NCBI GenBank assembly: GCA_964464925.1
Contig: CAYXLI010000006.1
Location: 124,001 to 188,000 of the forward strand
Direction of reading: 5' to 3'
DNA from: CAYXLI01 sp964464925
GTDB lineage: Bacteria; Acidobacteriota; Terriglobia; Bryobacterales; Bryobacteraceae
DNA length: 64,000 nt
Shown here: positions 44,945 through 55,500 of the stretch, one piece after another
How positions within the stretch are numbered: position 1 is the first letter of the stretch
How the letters are laid out: every line of letters begins with the position of its first letter
Notes under the pieces: generated by a model
What the model was told of the DNA's origin: nothing
Databases searched by the model: none
Seen by the model: the letters and a program-made list of their open reading frames with translations, nothing else
Position numbers and translations under genes: made by a program

Positions 44945-45309
44945 AGCTTGCAGTCGTAATTCCTCTGTCGGGCGATCTTCCCATCGCGATATTCCATAAA
45001 GATCGCAAACCGGGCTTTCATCTCCGCCCCCGTTTTCAGAGTGGCCGTCCAGAGGATCTCGAGAGCGATCTGTGACTCTCTCTCAATCGAGTTCTGGATC
45101 TCGTACGTTTGCGACGTCAGGATTTGCCGTCCCTTGTCGGCCGCCTCCAGGATCTGCTGCACCGTCCGGCGCGCACCGCTCGGCGTGAACTGGTTCGGAT
45201 ACTCCTCCTGAATCGCGTCGTCGGTATAAAAACCGGCAAGCTGAGCGCCCGTAGCGCCCCGCTCGATGGCGCTGAGATAATCGCGGGTGAGATTCAGTAG
45301 ATCAGTCAT
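44941..45309 (-). CDS. NTF2-like/SnoaL-like protein
   Basis: A 122-residue single-domain protein with the cone-shaped NTF2-like fold pattern: helix LLNLTRDYLSAIERG, FYTDDAIQEEYPNQF, then long strands ending FAIFMEYRDGKIARQRNYDC. Members are often small enzymes or ligand-binding proteins; none can be assigned. It lies 15 nt after the esterase-gene direction start and overlaps the lnt stop. Confidence 0.82.
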   Translation of the reverse strand: MTDLLNLTRDYLSAIERGATGAQLAGFYTDDAIQEEYPNQFTPSGARRTVQQILEAADKGRQILTSQTYEIQNSIERESQIALEILWTATLKTGAEMKARFAIFMEYRDGKIARQRNYDCKL

Positions 45310-45324
45310 CTAAACTCCGATGGC

Positions 45325-46968
45325 TTATTTCCAGTTCGCGTCGAAAAAGCCTGATGCGATTACCGAGTTATCCGATTTGCGGATCACCGCCCAGTCGCCG
45401 AGCCTCGGATACAACAGCGCATTGGTTCCGATGAAGTCTTTCTCACCGAACGTGTGGCCACTGTTCAGCACAAGATAGTGCGAGGGATTCAGCGGATTCG
45501 GATAGATCAACGCCAGCGTGTTCCCTTCCGACGAGAAGCTCTGCCCGCCGACTACGATCTTCTCCGCCGTCCACTTCACCGGAAGCTTCGGCAGCAGCTT
45601 CGCAACATTGGAATCCGTGTAATTGCCAAAGATCACTACATTTTTGCCCGCATCCGGCCTGCCCTCAGGCAACTTCCCACGCATCCACTTGTCCCACAGC
45701 TTGCGAAACTCTTCCGGCGGATTTACGGTCACGAACGAATCCATGAACGCATCGTCGATCGGACCCTGCATCCCATGCCTCTTTCGCAGCCCCGGGAAGT
45801 TTGGAACGCGCCGCCACTTGCCGGCCTCATTCACATAACGCGTCCCGCGCGGAAGCTCCTGGCCATCCACGATCGGCGTCACAGGCGCGGAGAACTCCAA
45901 TTCACCGGCATTCCAAGTCGTCACCGTCGCGCCCTTCACCTCCACTGCTGCACGTTCGTACATCTTCTGGAGAGACACAATTTTCACGCCGAAGCACTCG
46001 TTGTACCGCGCTGTATACGTAGCGAATCGAATGATTTCCGGCGCATGGCGGGTCTGCTTGTCCAGGAACTCGTCAGACTGCTTCTTACTTTCCGGATGCC
46101 ACTTATGGGCAGTCTGCGGACCGACCAGGAACAGCGTATTCAGCCCTGGCAGATTCTGAATCGCCTCGCGGATCAGCGTACTCGCTTTCAGTTGCGGATC
46201 GATCTCGCCTCCGTAGCCCACGGTCGCTACATCCGCCGCATTCGACGCATAGTCCAGCGCATCGTAAATGTGCATCGCGGACCGCTCCCACTCGGGCGCG
46301 TCCGCGCGCTTGGCATAGTGGACTGTCTCCACAAATCCCGCTCCCGCTTCGATCGCCGCCCACCGGTCCGGGTAATGCAGGCCGATGTGCCACGCACCGG
46401 CTCCGCCCATCGAGAACCCGCGTAGAAAAATGTGATCCGGATCCACGTTGTAATGGCTGCGAACAGCATCGATCGCTTCGAACACGTCCGTCTCGCCGGC
46501 CCATCGATACGCATTGTTGGTGCGGCCGAAGACTTCCAGCACCAGGTAGTCCGGCTGCTTCACCTCATTCTTCTTCGGCGTGAGAAAGCTGACCTCCGTC
46601 ATCGTGGTGTTGCGTCCATGAAGCACCACATCCAGTCGAGTCGCCTTCTTCGGATCGTACAATTCCGGTACGTGGATCAGGTACGGCTGCACACTGCCAT
46701 CGACGCGCGAGCGGTAGCCGCGCTGGACGCGGCCTCGCTCTTCGTTGACGCTATTATGAGCTGCCCTCGCCTTCCCGATATCGAGCAGCATCAGCGTATT
46801 CGCCAGGCTGGTCTTCTCCTCGGGATGGCGAAGCGCCCAGTCCGCCGCTTTTACAAAGACCGCGATATCCGGATCGGGAGCATTCTGCAAGTCGGCCATG
46901 CGGGCCCGAACATCCTCCGGCGTCTGTGCCAACGCCGCCAAACAAAAAAAGAACAGAGTGAGTTTCAT
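45325..46968 (-). CDS. Exported serine esterase/peptidase-like alpha/beta hydrolase
   Basis: A 547-residue secreted protein: signal peptide MKLTLFFFCLAALAQ, N-terminal helical region, then an alpha/beta hydrolase core from about residue 110 with GFSMGGAGAWHIGLHYPDRW holding the nucleophile Ser at about 196 and a His in the QTAHKWHPE region. The C-terminal 200 residues form a beta-rich domain with IFGNYTDSN and GHTFGEKDF. Related to prolyl-oligopeptidase/PHB-depolymerase-type esterases. It overlaps tex by 4 nt. Confidence 0.88.
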   Translation of the reverse strand: MKLTLFFFCLAALAQTPEDVRARMADLQNAPDPDIAVFVKAADWALRHPEEKTSLANTLMLLDIGKARAAHNSVNEERGRVQRGYRSRVDGSVQPYLIHVPELYDPKKATRLDVVLHGRNTTMTEVSFLTPKKNEVKQPDYLVLEVFGRTNNAYRWAGETDVFEAIDAVRSHYNVDPDHIFLRGFSMGGAGAWHIGLHYPDRWAAIEAGAGFVETVHYAKRADAPEWERSAMHIYDALDYASNAADVATVGYGGEIDPQLKASTLIREAIQNLPGLNTLFLVGPQTAHKWHPESKKQSDEFLDKQTRHAPEIIRFATYTARYNECFGVKIVSLQKMYERAAVEVKGATVTTWNAGELEFSAPVTPIVDGQELPRGTRYVNEAGKWRRVPNFPGLRKRHGMQGPIDDAFMDSFVTVNPPEEFRKLWDKWMRGKLPEGRPDAGKNVVIFGNYTDSNVAKLLPKLPVKWTAEKIVVGGQSFSSEGNTLALIYPNPLNPSHYLVLNSGHTFGEKDFIGTNALLYPRLGDWAVIRKSDNSVIASGFFDANWK

Positions 46969-49229
46969 CGGGTCCGGAACTTGGAGTTTAGTTTCGCGAG
47001 CTGATCTTCAAGCGATGGCTTCTTCGGCTCTGGTTTCCGCGGCGGCGGCGGTGCCGGAGCCCTCTCCTGCAGTGCTTTGATCGAGAGTGCGATTCGCTTC
47101 GCTTTTTGATCCACGGAAAGCACCTTCACTTTTACGATCTGACCAACCTTCACAGCCTCGCCCGGGTCTTTGATGTAGCGGTTCGAGAGTTCGCTGATGT
47201 GTACCAGCCCGTCCTGATGCACACCCACATCCACGAACGCACCGAAAGCCGTCACGTTCGTCACCGTCCCTTCCATCACCATGCCTGTGCTGAGGTCAGC
47301 CAGCGTCTTGACGTCGTCCCGCCATTGCGGAGCCACGAACTTATCGCGCGGATCCCGCCCCGGTTTCCTGAGTTCCTCGCGGATATCGGTCAGCGTATAG
47401 ATTCCCACCGTCTCAGTTTGGAATCCCTCCAGCTTCACTCTCTCCACCAGATCAGGCTTCTTGATCAGTTCCTCAATCGAGGTCCCAAGCGACTGTGCAA
47501 TCTTCTCCACAACCGCGTACGATTCCGGATGCACCGCGGTCATATCCAGCACGTTCTCCCCGCCCCTAATCCGCAGGAAGCCCGCCGCCTGTTCGAAGGT
47601 CTTCGGACCAAAACCCGGCACCGCCGTCAACTGCACGCGCGAGTGAAACCGCCCGTTCTGATTCCGGAACTCCACAATCTTCTGCGCCGTACGCTCGTTA
47701 ATTCCCGCCACGTACTTCAGCAACGATACAGATGCCGTATTCAGATCCACGCCGACACGGTTCACACACGACTCCACGGTGCTCTCCAGTCCCTGCAGCA
47801 GCTTCCGCTGATCCACATCATGCTGATACTGCCCTACGCCAATCGACTTCGGATCGATCTTCACCAGTTCGGCCAGCGGATCCTGCAATCGCCGTCCGAT
47901 CGAGATGGCTCCGCGCACAGTGAGGTCCAACTCCGGGAACTCCTGCCGGGCCACGTCAGACGCCGAATACACCGATGCGCCGGACTCATTCACAACAACG
48001 CTGAACACATCCCGCAGATTCGCCTGCCTGAGAAAGTCCTGCACAAACGCATTCGTCTCCCGCGAGCCGGTTCCGTTCCCAATCGAGATCGCTCGGATGT
48101 TGTACTTCTGAATCAGCTTGCTTATGGTGATTGCCGATCCCGCCACGTCGTTGCGGGGTTCCAGCGGGTAAATGACCGTACTCTCCAGGTACTTGCCCGT
48201 CTCATCGATTACCGCAATCTTGCAGCCCGTGCGAATGCCCGGGTCGATCGCGAGCGTGTTCAGCATACCGGCCGGAGGCGCCAGCAGCAGGTTTTCCAGA
48301 TTCTCCTTGAATACCCTGATCGCTTCCTCATCCGAGCGTTCCTTCAATTCCAGACGAACCTCGGTCTGAATCGACGGATTCAGCAGCCGGTCATATGAAT
48401 CCTCAATCGCCTGCTCCAGATGCGGCACCCAATCGCCATGCTCCCGAATTGTCTTATTCTTCAGGAACGTCAGCGGCAGCGTCTTGTCGAGTTCAATCTC
48501 GAACGTGAGAATCTCTTCCTTGGCGCCGCGCCGGATTGCGAGCATTCTGTGCGAAGGAATCTTCGCCGCAGGTTCCGAATACGCCACGTACTGCTTGTAC
48601 TTCCCTTCCGGATCCTGCGCTCCTTCAATGGCTTTGCTGGTAACAATGCCGTGCTCCATCATCATCTGCCGAAGGACCTTCCGGTATTCGGCATTCTCGC
48701 TGACCCATTCGGAAACGATGTGCCGAGCCCCCTGCAATGCCTCTTCCGCGTTCGCGACGCCTTTTTCCTCGCTCACGAACGTAGCGGCGTATTCCGCCAG
48801 AGGCATCTCGCCGGGCTTTTGATCAATCAAGTACTGCGCCAGCGGTTCCAGGCCTTTCTCGCGCGCAATGGAAGCCTTTGTACGCCGCTTTGGCTTGTAC
48901 GGCAGGTACAGATCTTCCAGTTCGTTCTTTTCCAGAACGGTCTCTATGCGGGCCTTCAGTTCCGGAGTCAGTTTGCCCTGTTCTTCAATCGACTTCAGAA
49001 CAGTGGCGCGCCGTTCTTCCAGTTCGCGGAAGTATGCGAGTCTCTCCTCAATCGTGCGAATCTGCACTTCATCCAGGTTGCCGGTCACTTCTTTTCGGTA
49101 ACGTGCGATGAAGGGGACGGTAGAGCCCTGATCGAGCAATTCAATCGTTGCAACGAGGCTCCTCAGGGCAATAGCGGTTTCCTGCGAAATATGAAGAAGA
49201 ATGGCAGGGGTCAGTTGCGAAGTATCCAT
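46965..49229 (-). CDS. tex: Tex-family S1 RNA-binding protein
   Basis: Transcription-associated RNA-binding protein, 754 residues. Domain order: Tex N-terminal helical domain, YqgF/RuvC-like domain at about 325-450 (LAIDPGIRTGCKIAV), helix-hairpin-helix (about 490-560; VGVDLNTASVSLLKYVAG), and a C-terminal S1 domain at about 645-715 (GMVMEGTVTNVTAFGAFVDVGVHQDGLVHISELS). The family binds RNA and associates with transcription/ribosome quality control. Neighbouring PilZ gene lies 45 nt upstream. Confidence 0.97.
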   Translation of the reverse strand: MDTSQLTPAILLHISQETAIALRSLVATIELLDQGSTVPFIARYRKEVTGNLDEVQIRTIEERLAYFRELEERRATVLKSIEEQGKLTPELKARIETVLEKNELEDLYLPYKPKRRTKASIAREKGLEPLAQYLIDQKPGEMPLAEYAATFVSEEKGVANAEEALQGARHIVSEWVSENAEYRKVLRQMMMEHGIVTSKAIEGAQDPEGKYKQYVAYSEPAAKIPSHRMLAIRRGAKEEILTFEIELDKTLPLTFLKNKTIREHGDWVPHLEQAIEDSYDRLLNPSIQTEVRLELKERSDEEAIRVFKENLENLLLAPPAGMLNTLAIDPGIRTGCKIAVIDETGKYLESTVIYPLEPRNDVAGSAITISKLIQKYNIRAISIGNGTGSRETNAFVQDFLRQANLRDVFSVVVNESGASVYSASDVARQEFPELDLTVRGAISIGRRLQDPLAELVKIDPKSIGVGQYQHDVDQRKLLQGLESTVESCVNRVGVDLNTASVSLLKYVAGINERTAQKIVEFRNQNGRFHSRVQLTAVPGFGPKTFEQAAGFLRIRGGENVLDMTAVHPESYAVVEKIAQSLGTSIEELIKKPDLVERVKLEGFQTETVGIYTLTDIREELRKPGRDPRDKFVAPQWRDDVKTLADLSTGMVMEGTVTNVTAFGAFVDVGVHQDGLVHISELSNRYIKDPGEAVKVGQIVKVKVLSVDQKAKRIALSIKALQERAPAPPPPRKPEPKKPSLEDQLAKLNSKFRTR

Positions 49230-49274
49230 GAGTGCAAAACTTCATGATAAGCGGGAGAAGTGCGCGATATGACA

Positions 49275-49589
49275 TCAGTTCTTCGCTGCGATAGTCTGGG
49301 GCATTACGAATCTTAGCCCGCCGCTGAATTCCAACCCGATGCGGAAGTACGCGCCCCTCTTCGAACAGTGGCGTACCGTTGCACGGCCCGCTAGTTTCAA
49401 CCCGTCGATACGGAATGTGACGTAGGCTCTCAAGGGCATGGCTTCATACATCTGCAGAGAAACACCGCCTTCGGAAACGTCCACACACCGGGTTGATGCG
49501 TAATGTGTGCCACCTAACGGATCATCCCACGAAACCGTGATTTCACCCGTGTACTCGACCCGCATCTTATTCCGAGTATTGCTTCGCAT
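49275..49589 (-). CDS. PilZ-domain protein
   Basis: A 104-residue single PilZ domain. YTGEITVSWDDP, CVDVSEGGVSLQMYEAMPL, GRATVRHCSKRG and FRIGLEFSG fit the beta-barrel. PilZ domains bind cyclic di-GMP through RxxxR and DxSxxG; here DVSEGG is the second motif, while the N-terminal RxxxR is weak (RNKMR). Ligand binding is possible but not certain. Confidence 0.85.
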   Translation of the reverse strand: MRSNTRNKMRVEYTGEITVSWDDPLGGTHYASTRCVDVSEGGVSLQMYEAMPLRAYVTFRIDGLKLAGRATVRHCSKRGAYFRIGLEFSGGLRFVMPQTIAAKN

Positions 49590-49614
49590 AAGTATGGCGA
49601 GTAGTCTCTAGACA

Positions 49615-50544
49615 ATGCGCACTACTCGTTCGCTTGCCTGCCTCACTCTTTTCTTATCGGCCGTGTTCGGAAAAGCAAGTATGGAACATCGATACACCAA
49701 AGTAAATGGAGTAAAGCTTCACTACGTGCGGTCAGGGACAGGACCGCTGATTCTATTCCTTCATGGTTTCCCGGAGTTCTGGTACGAATGGAATCGGTTG
49801 ATTCCCTACTTCTCCGCCGATCATACGGTTGTGGCGCCGGACATGCGAGGCTACAACCTGTCCTCCAAGCCGCAGGCCCTCGACCGCTACACCATGCCGG
49901 TACTGGTTGAAGACGTCAAGCAATTGGGACTGAAACTCAGCGGGGGAAAGAAATTCACCCTTGTTGGACACGACTGGGGAGGCGCTGTGGCGTGGTCATT
50001 TGCTATCGCTCATCCGGAAATGCTGGACAAGCTCATCATCATCAACGCGCCACATCCTGCCATCTTCTCCGCACTGCTGCGCACCGATTCCGCTCAGCAG
50101 AAGGCGAGCCAATATATGCTGATGTTCCGCTCCCCGGAAGCCGAGGCAAAACTCGCCGCCGGCAACTTCGCCTGGCTTCGGAAAGCAGTGCTGACGTGGA
50201 ACGATATTACTGAACAGGATCGCAAGGCGTATCTGGACGCATGGTCGCGGCCGGGCGCCCTTACCGGCGGTTTGAATTATTACCGGGCTAACCACACCGG
50301 TCCACCCGCTCCTGGAGACATACCGAAGGCTATTACCAGCATCAATCCGGCCGCGTTGATGGTGAAGGTCCCCACGCTGGTCATATGGGGCGAGAAAGAT
50401 ACCGCGCTCCTCACGTCCAACCTGGACGGACTCGAAAGATTCGTACCCGATTTAAAGATCGAGCGCATCCCGGACGGCTCACACTGGGTCGTTCACGAAC
50501 AGCCCGAAAGAGTGGCGAAGCTGATCCGCTCGTTCTTGAATTAG
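49615..50544 (+). CDS. Exported alpha/beta hydrolase (epoxide hydrolase/dehalogenase-like)
   Basis: A 309-residue protein with a signal peptide (MRTTRSLACLTLFLSAVFG). The fold has FLHGFPEFWYEW (oxyanion hole), VGHDWGGAVAW with an Asp nucleophile (the epoxide-hydrolase/haloalkane-dehalogenase type, not Ser), and DGSHWVVHEQPE with the His. The Asp nucleophile supports the epoxide hydrolase or dehalogenase group. It shares a stop overlap with adk. Confidence 0.9.
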   Translation: MRTTRSLACLTLFLSAVFGKASMEHRYTKVNGVKLHYVRSGTGPLILFLHGFPEFWYEWNRLIPYFSADHTVVAPDMRGYNLSSKPQALDRYTMPVLVEDVKQLGLKLSGGKKFTLVGHDWGGAVAWSFAIAHPEMLDKLIIINAPHPAIFSALLRTDSAQQKASQYMLMFRSPEAEAKLAAGNFAWLRKAVLTWNDITEQDRKAYLDAWSRPGALTGGLNYYRANHTGPPAPGDIPKAITSINPAALMVKVPTLVIWGEKDTALLTSNLDGLERFVPDLKIERIPDGSHWVVHEQPERVAKLIRSFLN

Positions 50545-51212
50545 TGAGCGCTGTGTCCGTTGCGCTGCCGCCTGAGAAACGTCAGAATATCGCGCTGGAT
50601 CTCAGCGGGCGCGCGGTCCGCTTTCACGGCGAAGTAAGTCCCGTGCCCGGCCTTGTAATGCGCGATCACGGGCGCAGTGAGGTTGTCGTACGCCACCAGC
50701 CGCTCCTCTACGATCTCAGGAGTATCGTCCTTACGGCGCACCAGGGCAGTTCCGTCCAGGTCGCAAACGCCCTTGCGCTTCGGAGGCTTGAAAAGCAGAT
50801 TGTATATCGTTCCACACTTCGGGCACTGCCTTCGCGCTGAGATCCGTTCCACCAGAACGTAATTCGGCGTCGCAAGGTGGATCACCACAGGTTTTGAGAG
50901 ATGCGCTTTCTCCAGATACTCGTCGAGAAATTCCGCCTGCGGCACCGTCCGTGGATACCCATCCAGCAGAAATCCATTGCGGCAATCGTCTTGCGATAGG
51001 CGATTCACCAACATCCGATTCACGATCTCGTCGCTGACCAGATGTCCTACCGCCAGAACGGCGGCGGCCTCTTTCCCCAACTGCGTACCGGCTTCACACT
51101 CGGCGCGCAGCATCTCTCCGGTCGAGATAGCGGGTATATTCAAGAGGCGGGTGATTTGAGGAGACTGCGTACCCTTGCCGCTGCCCGGCGGCCCCAGGAG
51201 CAGAATTACCAA
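50541..51212 (-). CDS. adk: Adenylate kinase (zinc-type lid)
   Basis: Interconverts ATP + AMP and 2 ADP. 223 residues. The P-loop is GPPGSGKGTQ, the core has DGYPRTVPQAEFLDEYL, and the LID domain contains CPKCGTIYN followed by VCDLDG, a Cys3-Asp zinc site as in many bacterial adenylate kinases. It is the last gene of a minus-strand run after the MFS gene. Confidence 0.97.
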   Translation of the reverse strand: MVILLLGPPGSGKGTQSPQITRLLNIPAISTGEMLRAECEAGTQLGKEAAAVLAVGHLVSDEIVNRMLVNRLSQDDCRNGFLLDGYPRTVPQAEFLDEYLEKAHLSKPVVIHLATPNYVLVERISARRQCPKCGTIYNLLFKPPKRKGVCDLDGTALVRRKDDTPEIVEERLVAYDNLTAPVIAHYKAGHGTYFAVKADRAPAEIQRDILTFLRRQRNGHSAH

Positions 51213-51320
51213 GAAACCTCCAAAACTCCATTATAGACGCGGGTTTATGCGGTTTTGCTACAAAGGAATCTATTGGGCAACACGCCGTTTTCGCGCGTGC
51301 TGCCCATAGACTGAACTTAT

Positions 51321-52448
51321 TTATTTCCGAAGCATCGGCCGCAGGGCCAGGTTCACCAGCACCATCACCACTGAGAACGCGGGCAACAGCAGCAGGGCAG
51401 TTCCCAGATTCGCTGATCCCGCTCCCGCAATGGATCCGATGATCGGGGAGCTGACGGCCAGACCGATCCAGCCGAAAGTGATCACGATTCCCATTGCCGT
51501 CGCCGTCATGATCGGAAACGCGTCGCCCACCATGGCCAGCGTCGTCGGAAATACCGGGGCCATCGCCAGACCCGCGCAGAACACCGCGATCCAGGCAACC
51601 GTCGGATCGCTGGTCTGCAGCATGGCAAAGGTCGTCACTGCCATCAGCACAGCCGCGCCCAGCGTGACCGTCGGAGCCGAGACCTTGATCAGAATACGCG
51701 AAACCACCACGCGGCCGATCAGCAGCCCTAGGGCAAACCCGAGCGAGAGAATGTTCAATGCCCTGGCCTTGTCCACGCCCTTCGTTACCAGGTACGTCGC
51801 CAGCCAGTTCCACACACCCACTTCGCACGCCACGTACAGGAACAGGAACAGCGCCAGCAGCCACAACGCGGGCCTTCCAACCACTTTCCCTACCTCGGCG
51901 GTGTTGAATCCGGCCCCGCCCTTCGGCCCTGGCATCTTCGTCGCAATGTGCACCACCAGCGTAATCGTGGTCAGCACGGCAGCCAGGTAGCAAAGCGTCA
52001 CAGCGTCCCCGCCCAGCAGGTTGGCCGCGACGAACGGCGTCGCCAGTCCTCCGAGCCCGAAGAACAGATTCAAAAAATTCAGCGTGGATGCGCGGCGCGA
52101 TTCATCCACGTCACTCGCGAGCGCGTTCGCCGCCGTAACGATAATGCCTCCGCCAAACCCCAGTACAAACAGGCAGACGAGAATCTTTGTGTAGTCGCCG
52201 CCGGTGTTCGGCAGCGAATACAGCGCGGCGCTGATTAGCGCCAGACCAGCGACAAGGGCTGTCTTCTTTCCTTTGTTGTCGATAATTGGTCCGACTGACA
52301 GGGATGCCAGTACCAGACCGACGGCTTGGGCAAGAGCCACGTTGCCGTTCTGTTCCATCGACAGATTGAACGTGGGCATGATGGTGCCGAGCATCGCGGC
52401 GATCATGCCATACACGAATATCGCGAGTATCGCGGCGAGTATGAGCAT
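51321..52448 (-). CDS. MFS transporter
   Basis: A 375-residue membrane protein with about 10-12 hydrophobic helices. GPIIDNKGKKTALVAG is the loop 2-3 motif of the major facilitator superfamily; FGGGIIVTAANAL and LGFALGLLIGRVVVSR are helix signatures. Sequence resembles sugar-type (FHS-like) MFS permeases. It follows the secreted beta-galactosidase by 112 nt on the same strand, which makes uptake of released sugars plausible. Confidence 0.88.
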   Translation of the reverse strand: MLILAAILAIFVYGMIAAMLGTIMPTFNLSMEQNGNVALAQAVGLVLASLSVGPIIDNKGKKTALVAGLALISAALYSLPNTGGDYTKILVCLFVLGFGGGIIVTAANALASDVDESRRASTLNFLNLFFGLGGLATPFVAANLLGGDAVTLCYLAAVLTTITLVVHIATKMPGPKGGAGFNTAEVGKVVGRPALWLLALFLFLYVACEVGVWNWLATYLVTKGVDKARALNILSLGFALGLLIGRVVVSRILIKVSAPTVTLGAAVLMAVTTFAMLQTSDPTVAWIAVFCAGLAMAPVFPTTLAMVGDAFPIMTATAMGIVITFGWIGLAVSSPIIGSIAGAGSANLGTALLLLPAFSVVMVLVNLALRPMLRK

Positions 52449-52560
52449 AGAGTGCAGATTCTATCAGATGACAGTGGCTTACTTCAGCGGCCAGGGTCAC
52501 CGGCTAACACGCTTCGGGATAGTGTCTTTACCACCGCCATATTATTATCGCCGGCTCGCT

Positions 52561-55500
52561 CTAAAAGGATTCTCTAGCCTTGCCGTTGAAATCCCCGTCG
52601 ACCGGCGTCAGCCGGTATCGGTACGAGTGCGCGCTGTTCCCGTCAATCCGGTACGGCTCCATGGGATACGCGTTCGGACTCCAGCTATCGATTCCGCCGG
52701 CGCCCATCTGCTGTCCGTCTACATTCAGGAACACCTGCGGGTGGGGCTTCATCTGGAATGTGTAGCCCGCCCGGTCAATGTCCTCTTTCGTGAAATGCCG
52801 GGCCGACACGCTCAGTCGCGGCGCTCCCACCGCCAGCAGACCTACGCCGTGTGCATCCGTCAGAGCCACCCAGCGCACGTCTACCTTGTTCCCATTGTCT
52901 TGCGGACGCGAATACTCCACCCATTCCTTATCCACCGTGGAACGGTACACGCCGACTCGTTCAAACCGCCGGTCGACATACGTCTCTACCGGCCCTCGGC
53001 CATACCAGGCAATATTCTCGAATCCGGGGGCGAGCACCAGCTCGTTTCCGAACCTCGGCATCATCGCCAGTTTCTTGCTGCCCGGCCTGTACTGCGCATC
53101 CACAACTACATCGCCGCTCCCGTACACCAGATAGCTCATCTCGTAGGTCGCGCCAACAACAGGCAGATCGGCTTTCACAAGAATCTTCGCCGTCTGGTCG
53201 TTCACGCTCTCTACCCGTACATCGCGCACCTGCCACTCCGGTCCCGCGTCCTGCCACAGCCGTACATCGGGCAGGCGTCCGCGCTCCACGTCGTTTCGAG
53301 TCGCTTTCCAGGCCCCGCGATCGTTGTCGGTCGGAGCGCGCCAGAAGTCCGGCCGCGGTCCGCGTTCCAGAACGTCCACGCCCTTGTACCGGAAGGACGA
53401 AATCACACCGGCTTTCTTGTCGAATCGCAGGGCGAAGGCCTTACCGCTTAGAACGGCCTCCTCCGGCCCATCCTGCACCTTCAACAGCGCCGCTGCATCT
53501 ACCTTGAATTTAGGGGCAGGCGCGCTGATTGGCAGCGGAAACTGCTCCCATCCGATCTCATGCCCCGCGGGAGCCCACTCGGTTGCTTTCGGAATCGTAA
53601 AGCTCAGGTTCAGGAAATATTCGGAACCCGGCTTAGCGTCGATTCTCGGCAAGCTGAGCGTATACTCTTTCTCTTCCCCGGGAGGAATGTCCAGTTCCGG
53701 AAAGACCCCGCTCCCCAACGTGCGTCCATCCGCCTTCACCTCCCAGGTCCCTCGTGCTACATCCTTGGCGTTCACGAAGAAGTTCCAGTTCTTTACCTTC
53801 ACACGTCCGCTTGCGAGGTCCACCGCCGAACCGTGTAGATTTCGATAGACATACTTCAGTGCCCATAGCCCTGGATGTGGTGTACGGTCCGCCGCGACCA
53901 GCCCGTTGTTGTTGAAGTTGTTGTCATTGCGGATGCCGGTCTTGTCCTCCCACCAGCCGCCATAAGCGTAAAAATATTTCTTTAAAGTATTGGCCTGATA
54001 CTCTCCCGGAACAGGAAGCCGTATGCCCTGGTCTACCCAGTCCCAGACAAACGCTCCTTGCGCGTTCGTGCCCGAATAAAAGATGTCCCAATACTCTTTC
54101 AAGCCGCCGTCGCTATTGCCCATGGAATGCGAATATTCACAAAGAATCAGAGGCATTTCCGGCCGCTTCGCGGCTAGGCGTTTCACGCTCTCAGGAGTCG
54201 GATACATGAACGAATTGATATCCGCATTCGATCCGCCGTGCGATGTCGTCCCCTCGTAATGGAACGGCCGCGAAGGGTCCCGCTGCTTCGTCCATTGATA
54301 CGCAGCCGCCGCATTTTGCCCATCTCCCGATTCGTTCCCCATCGACCAGATCACGATGGACGGATGATTCTTATCGCGCTCCAACATCCGCTCCACGCGA
54401 TCCAGATACGCGACCTTCCACTCCGGATCGTTCGTCAGCCGGTTCTTCACATCATTGCCGTAGTGATGGCATTCAATGTTGGCTTCATCGAGAACATAGA
54501 GGCCATACCGGTCGCATAAGTCGTACCATGCAGGCGAATTCGGGTAATGCGACGTCCGAACGGCATTCACGTTGAACTGCTTCATCAACCGGATGTCTTT
54601 CACCATCGAGGCAACATCCACGTACTTCGCCGTGATCTCGCTATGCTCGTGACGGTTCACGCCTTTGATCAGAACCGGCTTTCCATTCACCAGAAAGCGG
54701 CCGTTCTTGATCTCTACGCGCCGGAAGCCGACGTTTTGGGGAATCACTTCCAGTACAGCTCCTGATCCGCTCTTCACGGTAAGCAGCAGCTTATATAGGT
54801 TTGGAGTTTCGGCAGTCCACTTCTGCGGAACCTTCACCGGAATCGTCAAGGACGCCGCAGTCTCCGCCGTCGCGGGCAACTCGATCTTCTGCGTCGCGGA
54901 TCCCTTTGCCGCGCCGCTTCCGTCGAACAATTCCGCAGTCAGAGTCACTGGGGAGGCCTTGCTGTCCGAATTGCGCACCTGCGCTATGACCGCGAGTTCC
55001 GCGTCCCGGTACTCATCATCCAACTTCGTTTTCACTTCGAAGTCGCGCACGTGCTGGTTCGGAGTCGACCAGAGATACACGTCGCGGTAAATGCCGCTCA
55101 TGCGCCACATGTCCTGGTCTTCCAGGAACGCGCCGTCTCCAAAGCGATATACCTGCACAGCCAGAAGATTCGTGCCGGATTTCACGGTCTCCGTGATGTC
55201 GAACTCCGCTGGCGTACGGCTGTCTTCGCTATAGCCAAGCTTCTTCCCGTTCAACCAGGCATAGAATGCCGAATCCACACCATCGAAATGCAGATAGATC
55301 CGGCGGCCCTTCCACCCCGCTGGCATTTGGAAGTGCATGCGATAGCTGCCGACCGGATGGAACTCATACGGCACCTGTGGCCGCTTATCGACTGGCTGCG
55401 GCCACGGATAGATGATGTTCGTATAGATCGGGATATCGAACCCGTGCATCTGCCAACTCGAGGGCACAGGCATCGGCTGCCATTTTGAATCGTCGTACTC

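Noticed and set aside
51094..51993. 300-codon minus-strand frame overlapping the MFS gene
   Set aside because: It is in another frame of the same strand, is full of Gly, Arg and Asp, and has no membrane helices. The MFS frame is clearly the real one.
52204..53451. Long plus-strand frame opposite the beta-galactosidase and MFS genes
   Set aside because: Shadow of two well-supported minus-strand genes; the product has no recognisable fold.
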